From the NCBI GenBank assembly GCA_963965975.1, contig OZ014414.1:1364001-1428000 (forward strand): a DNA stretch of 64,000 nucleotides. Direction: 5' to 3'. This DNA is from Xestospongia bergquistia. Its lineage: Eukaryota; Porifera; Demospongiae; Haplosclerida; Petrosiidae. The notes beneath the pieces are model-generated. The model had not been told where the DNA came from. It did not search any database and was given only the letters and a program-made list of their open reading frames with translations. The position numbers were made by a program, and so were the translations under genes. Below, piece after piece: positions 59,290 through 64,000 of the stretch (positions are counted from its first letter, which is position 1; each line of letters starts with the position of its first letter).

Positions 59290-60480
59290 TTGAGTTAAGG
59301 ACTGCCATAGACTTGTTAAAGGCTTTATGTTTGACGATTAGGCATTGTAATCATGCCAGTTAGGATGATGTCATATTTCACAAGTGAATTGGTTACTAAC
59401 ATCACTTTCCAAAGATATCTTGTGACTAAACTTCAATATTTACTCCATTTTCACGCAAAATAATTAAGGTATAAGGGATGTCATAGCCACCTTAAGCTTA
59501 ATCTTTGGCAATTAGGGTTTAAATCTACTCTAATCATATCAATTAGGATGATGTCATTTTTCTCATATATATATATATTGTACCAAACTTCAGTATATAC
59601 TTCATTCGCTATTTTACTCATATAAAAGAGGGATCAATTAAAGTTTGCAATAGAAATCTTAAGGCTTGATGTTGGCATGTTAGGGTTGACTCATAAAAAT
59701 TAGACTTTAAGGACTGCCATAGACATCTTAAGGTTTTCTGCATGGTGATTAGGGTTTAAAGCCATTGCAATCATACAATTAAGGTCATGTCATTCTTCTC
59801 ATATGATTTGTTAACAATGTCACTTTGAAAGATATTTTGTCACAAAACTTCAGTATCTACTCTATTGGTCATTTTCACTCATATAAATTAGGGTTTAAGG
59901 ATTGCGATAGAGATTGTAAGACTTTAAGTTCGGCATTAGGGCTTAAGGCTCTTGTAATTATGATTATTGAGGTGTTGTTTCTCTAAGGTGAATTGGTAAT
60001 TAAATTGACTTTTTAAATTAATCCTGTGTCAAAGCTTCAGTATTTACTCTATTGGCCATTTTTGTTCATAGAAATTATGGTTTAAGTGATGCGGTAGCCA
60101 TCTCAAAGCTTTATGTTTAAAGATTAAGATATAAGGCCACTGTAATGCAGATTATGATGATGTCATTTCTCTCAAATGAATTGGTTGCTAATGTCACTAT
60201 ATGCAGATATCTTGTGCCAAAACTTCATTGATGACTTTGACTAATAGAAATTAATTGTTTACGATCTGCTATAGATATCTTAAGGCTTTATATTTGGACA
60301 TTAGGTTTTATCACATTTCTAATCATAACGATTAGGTGATGTAATTTTTGTCATGTTAATTTTATTACTAATGTACTGATCAAACATATCTTGTGTCAAA
60401 ACCTCATCATCTACTATATTGGCTATTTACACTCATAGAAATTTGATTTTAAAGACTGCTGCACAGATGTTAAGACTTTT
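59290..60480. repeat. About six 180-base tandem repeats (right arm)
   Basis: Inverted counterpart of 46690-47850 with scattered substitutions (for example TAAGGTTTAAGTGATGCGG). Divergence from the left array is visible by eye, unlike the near-identical HECT 5' exons. Confidence 0.7.
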
Positions 60481-60979
60481 GACACAAATTATCTATGGAA
60501 ATAATAGGCAGACTTTGTAAAATATAACAACTTCTGAAGAACAACTTTTTTACTTTCAATAGTTGATAATTTAAGGAACATAACATATTATTATAACTAT
60601 GACTGGTGTGCCTGTTTGATGTATTTGGTGTGCCTAGTACTGACCCTTTAATTACTTCTGAAATGACTGGTAGTTCTACTAAGCAAACACCATTAATTAG
60701 TGATAATATATATAATTACCAATCAATAACAGAGAAAAAAAAATTTTCATACATAACCAACAAGAATCAGTGAAAAGAACTAATTGAACATTCTGTGGAC
60801 AATATAGAAACCAATAGTGAACTTCAAATTATTATAAAATTTAGAAATGACTTATAACAATAACAATACTACTACTACTACTACTACTAAACTAATAGTA
60901 ACACTATTACTAATACTTAATAATGATAATGGTAATAATAGTAAATTAATGTTAACAAAAATAATAATAGTAATAGTAA

Positions 60980-61075
60980 TAGCCATTAAAATAATAATGA
61001 TAATAATAATAACAATAACAACAACAGTAACAACAACAACAACAATAATAATAATAATAATAATAATATTTGTTG
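60980..61075. repeat. (AAT/AAC)n microsatellite (right arm)
   Basis: Trinucleotide tract of AATAATAAT with AACAACAAC; mirror of 46530-46650. Confidence 0.9.
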
Positions 61076-61079
61076 CAGA

Positions 61080-61941
61080 CTTGGCTCTATTGACATGTTG
61101 TGGCACACAAAGGAGGCATAAATGTTGCATATACGTCCTCTTTTCTCCTTGAATGGAGGTTTTGATCCAGAGTTGTTCCCAGCGACAGTCCATTAGGTTT
61201 GGAGATGTTGATTGCTTGTTAATGAGTTTAATGAGGGGGCCACAAATTGAAGAATTGTACTGATGCAAAAGTAGCTGGTTTCTGTAATCCCAGACTTCAC
61301 AGGTGAGTTGGTAAGGCCAAAAGGTCCCGTTCCAGTTCCCCAGGTGGGTTTCTGTCAGATAGGGAGGGAATAATTTTAATTGCAGCGTCTCTTCCAAAGG
61401 TTGGAGGATCTCTTATAGAAAAGTTGCCAACAAATCTGTAATCTGAAAGAAGTAAGTCCAATGTGACATTACTGTGTGAGTGAAGGCTGCATAAGCAGCA
61501 TGAGGTTGGGACTTAGTGATAAAGTTCAGGGTGTTAAGCTCCTCACACCAAAGACTGATCTTATTTTAAACAATTTGTCTTATGAAGTTGTGAGATCCAA
61601 TAGCACCTCCAAGATATTCAAACCCATCTGAACTAATCTGTATCCCAGAACCAGCAGAGACCCTCCTTGCCTCATAGTTGAAGTCAGGTTTTAGAAGTAA
61701 TTGAGTCTTCCAATTATTGGAGAGTAACCATAGTGTTGGGCTAGCGTATTTGGCTGATCCCATCACAAATTCAAATTCTGAAGACTACCACCAGCAGCTG
61801 AATCATCAGCATACTAGACCTGATCAACTGACATGTTTTTCCTAAGGTGATCAATCAATAGTAATGTGCTTATCCCATACATGGCCATAGCCAGGGGGTC
61901 CTCTCTTGAGATGGTATATTGCCATAGAATGTGGAGGAGAG

Positions 61942-61972
<31 letters not shown>

Positions 61973-61980
61973 TAATAACA
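61080..61980 (-). pseudogene. Reverse-transcriptase retroelement fragment in the right arm (fossil)
   Basis: Mirror of the fossil at 45690-46520. A short open stretch reads SSDGFEYLGGAIGSHNFIRQ, a block typical of the region after the catalytic box in this reverse-transcriptase family. It is broken in many places and shorter than the left-arm copy. Confidence 0.6.
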
Positions 61981-62199
61981 GTAATAATCATCATCTCATA
62001 AATATCACAAATGAAAACAAAAGTAAATAGTATATTGAGAACATCACCTTAGCAAGTACCTTCATATAATAAGAAGAGAATCATTCTGTTCATCACCACG
62101 CCCAATTGTGACGCCTACTTCATCCCCACCTTAATACTGAAATGGAAGGAATTTCCAGTATTATCGAGTATCGATACTTACAAAGATTGCTAATTGTAC

Positions 62200-62380
62200 C
62201 TGTAGAATGGTGAATTCGCGAATTGCAATAAACGTGAATTCACAGTAAAGTCGTGAATTGTGAAATGAGAAAATCGCGAATTTCCGGTAAAATCGTGAAA
62301 TTTGAATATGCAATAACCGTGAATTACTAGTAAAATCGTGAATTTTGAGTGTGCAATAATCGTGAATTTGGCGCCTATTT
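62200..62380. repeat. Subterminal TTCACGATTTTAC repeats (right)
   Basis: Inverted counterpart of 45295-45465, with units such as GTAAAATCGTGAA and GCAATAACCGTGAATT. Confidence 0.7.
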
Positions 62381-62471
62381 TTGTCGTAGTTCGTATTCCA
62401 TAGCTCTATAGCTCACACTGTATACATATAATGTTATGATTGACTTAATGTCTTTTAATTTAACAGGTAAT

Positions 62472-64000
62472 ATGGCTGAAAATACCTTATCAGACAATAT
62501 AATGAATGGTATTCCAGAGATAAATGAACTGATTACCTATGCTAAAACATCAGAATGGAATGAATTAGGTATAAAGTTAGGGTTAGGTACTCAGAGTCTA
62601 GCTGAATGTAATGGCTGTGTCAAGATGTATCAATTATGGCTTAGAGAAAAAGGTTATGGTGCAACAAGGAGAATTCTGATAAAAGCTCTGAGAGAAATTA
62701 AAGAGGCTAGAGTTGTTGATGACTATGTAGAAAAATGTTTGAAAAAATTGCCAATGGTTAGTTAATACAACTGAATCACGTATTTAAATCACATATTATA
62801 TGCAACTCAAGACAAAATGGCATGTCACACTTAACATGCATGTAATATATTAGTGTGCTTTACTATTGTCCAATAGTAAAGTGATTGTAAGTAATAAGTG
62901 ATTGTGATAAGTTGTTATGAGTGAAATCATAAATTAATTTATTTAATATAGGGAGGAAAAAGTGTTCAAACCAGTAGTGATGTAAGCCAGCATGAAACAA
63001 GTAAGTGTGTAGTAAATACTATAATCCTAAAAATCTATTTAACTAAATGTATTGCCATATAAGCTGTAGTGATCTTTAGTTTATAAAGATATGAGTATTC
63101 AAAGAACCTTGTTTGTATTTCTACTAGATGTTATGCTTCTTCAAGGTTAGCACAGACTGTAAATTGATGTAGTACATAGTAAAAGAATGACTATATATTG
63201 AATAATCGAGATATGTTATATAATGTATATATAAATGCTTGAGAATTTTATTTGTTGTCTCGTGAAATTGTAAAATATTCTAATTATGTCTATTAGCTAG
63301 AATTTTGTTAATACCTAATTTATTTACTTTATATTTGCTCTAATCAATGTATATAGGTACACTTCTTACACCTCCAGCTGATCCTGGTCCAGGTAATGAT
63401 AGTTTGTTACTGATGTATATGTTTAGTTTGTTACCAACTTATTGTTATTAGATATTGATATTTTTTTATATGATATTTGCTATAATATACATCTGTTAGC
63501 TAGAATTTTGTTAATACCTAATTTATTTACTTTATATTTGCTCTAATCAATGTATATAGGTATAGTTCCTACACCTCCAGCTGATCCTGGTCCAGGTAAT
63601 GATAGTTTGTTACTGATGTATATGTTTAGTTTGTTACCAACCTTTTGTTTTTAGATATTGATATTGATAAAATCATGGATGCCATTCCTGACAAGTCTGA
63701 TTTAATGAGTGTGTTAGATGGTATTAAAGATGATGTCGATAGATGGCGTGAGTTGTTTGGGAAGCGTCTTCTCAATGATGCAAAAAAAAGTGATCCATGG
63801 TTTCGTAATTTTACTGAGCTCGAGTTTCTGATTGATGAAATAACTGAAGATCATCCTGATGATTACATTTACACTTGGGGCTCTGTCATCAAATCATTAG
63901 ACAAACCAACTCCCATTAAAATTGGGAGTAATAGAGCTGGTTTCAAGCCTGTTTCTGATGTAGTCAAAGATCATTTAAATAAACGTGATGTCTATGACAA
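62472..64000 (+). CDS. Death-domain protein with the caspase-gene tail but no protease exon (3' end outside window)
   Basis: ATG at 62472, within an exon starting at 62467. Exons: 62472-62756 (285 nt, death domain: EINELITYAKTSEWNELGIK, then MYQLWLREKGYGATRRILIK), 62952-63000 (linker GKSVQTSSDVSQHE), 63357-63392 and 63560-63595 (both TPPADPGPG mini-exons), and 63655 to the window end. The last exon is highly similar to the C-terminal domain of the gene at 21464-21831 (KSDLMSVLDGIKDDVDRWRE; WFRNFTELEFLIDEIT). All junctions keep phase. There is no proline/asparagine repeat exon and no caspase-like exon between the linker and the mini-exons. It is probably a protease-less paralogue that acts as adaptor or decoy (inference). 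The exon begins GTAATATG like the DD exon at 38845, so upstream coding exons are also possible. Confidence 0.7.
63295..63655 (+). repeat. Tandem duplicated mini-exon cassette
   Basis: Two blocks of about 190 bases share TAGAATTTTGTTAATACCTA, a TATATAG acceptor, a TPPADPGPG mini-exon and TTTAGTTTGTTACCAAC. The first block ends with a relic of the last exon's start (TTAGATATTGATATTT). It is the same arrangement as at 21060-21475, so the duplication predates the split of the two genes or recurred. Confidence 0.75.

Larger units (their letters stand above)
45251..62418. mobile_element. 17-kb palindromic composite DNA transposon
   Basis: The outer ends are inverted copies: GTGTGAGCTCTATATGGAAT, then ACGAACTACGAC, at the left; and GTCGTAGTTCGTATTCCATA followed by GCTCACAC at the right. 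From there two arms of about 6.2 kb (45251-51483 and 56284-62418) are inverted copies of each other. Inner parts (49550-51460 versus 56307-58217) look almost identical; outer parts carry small indels. The 4.8-kb centre holds a DDE transposase gene (plus) and the 3' half of a convergent HECT-like gene (minus). The layout fits one element plus a truncated inverted duplicate. The transposase resembles rve-type DDE families of eukaryotic DNA elements (IS3EU or Ginger-like); I cannot settle which. No target-site duplication is seen. Confidence 0.75.
56284..62418 (-). repeat. Right arm of the palindrome
   Basis: Inverted copy of 45251-51483. It has an internal deletion in the transposase relic (junction near 58409, GTTGTGTG/GCCATGTCC) and in the reverse-transcriptase fossil near 61130. 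Here the HECT 5' exons are continuous with the HECT domain, so this is the arm that belongs to the full gene. Confidence 0.8.

Noticed and set aside
1-64000. tRNA or rRNA genes
   Set aside because: I looked for cloverleaf-like and rRNA-conserved text and saw none I could support by eye.

Overview
The window looks like nuclear DNA of a basal animal, most likely a demosponge of the Amphimedon type. It is AT-rich and gene-dense, with many short GT-AG introns. It carries an animal-type mitochondrial ATP synthase OSCP gene and a crowd of lineage-expanded death-fold genes (CARD-like and death domains, one caspase-like protease). The species call is inference; gene identities rest on motifs I read by eye.

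Layout: (1) 1-650, minus strand: 5' part of a small coiled-coil gene. (2) 1.4-7.7 kb: two tandem paralogues for proline-rich PPxY proteins ending in two membrane helices, with duplicated promoter segments between them. (3) 8.0-21.8 kb: a run of plus-strand death-fold genes: CARD+DD+DD (8.0-9.9), CARD+CARD (10.2-11.9), DD+DD (13.7-15.3) and DD + proline-rich repeat + caspase-like domain + new C-terminal domain (17.0-21.8). A lysozyme/transglycosylase-like gene lacking the expected catalytic Glu sits at 12.6-13.1. (4) 22.5-24.5, minus: ATP synthase OSCP. (5) 24.9-30.2: a coiled-coil gene whose intron holds large minisatellites. (6) 31.2-43.9: a locus reshuffled by duplication, with an apolipoprotein-L-like gene (32.7-33.6), a short unknown gene in three copies (two decayed), and a large CARD-CARD-coiled-coil-DD-helical gene (36.0-41.0). 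(7) 45.25-62.4: a 17-kb palindromic composite DNA transposon with 6-kb inverted arms around a DDE transposase gene and a convergent HECT ubiquitin-ligase-like gene. (8) 62.47-end: a DD gene that shares the tail of the caspase-like gene but lacks its protease exons; it runs off the window.

How the genes may work together (inference): CARD and death domains assemble signalling platforms, the caspase-like protein would be the protease arm, and the ApoL-like protein a membrane-acting arm. The cluster therefore resembles a cell-death or innate-immunity neighbourhood that grows by exon-module shuffling and local duplication. The transposon appears to lie in the 5' intron of the last death-domain gene.
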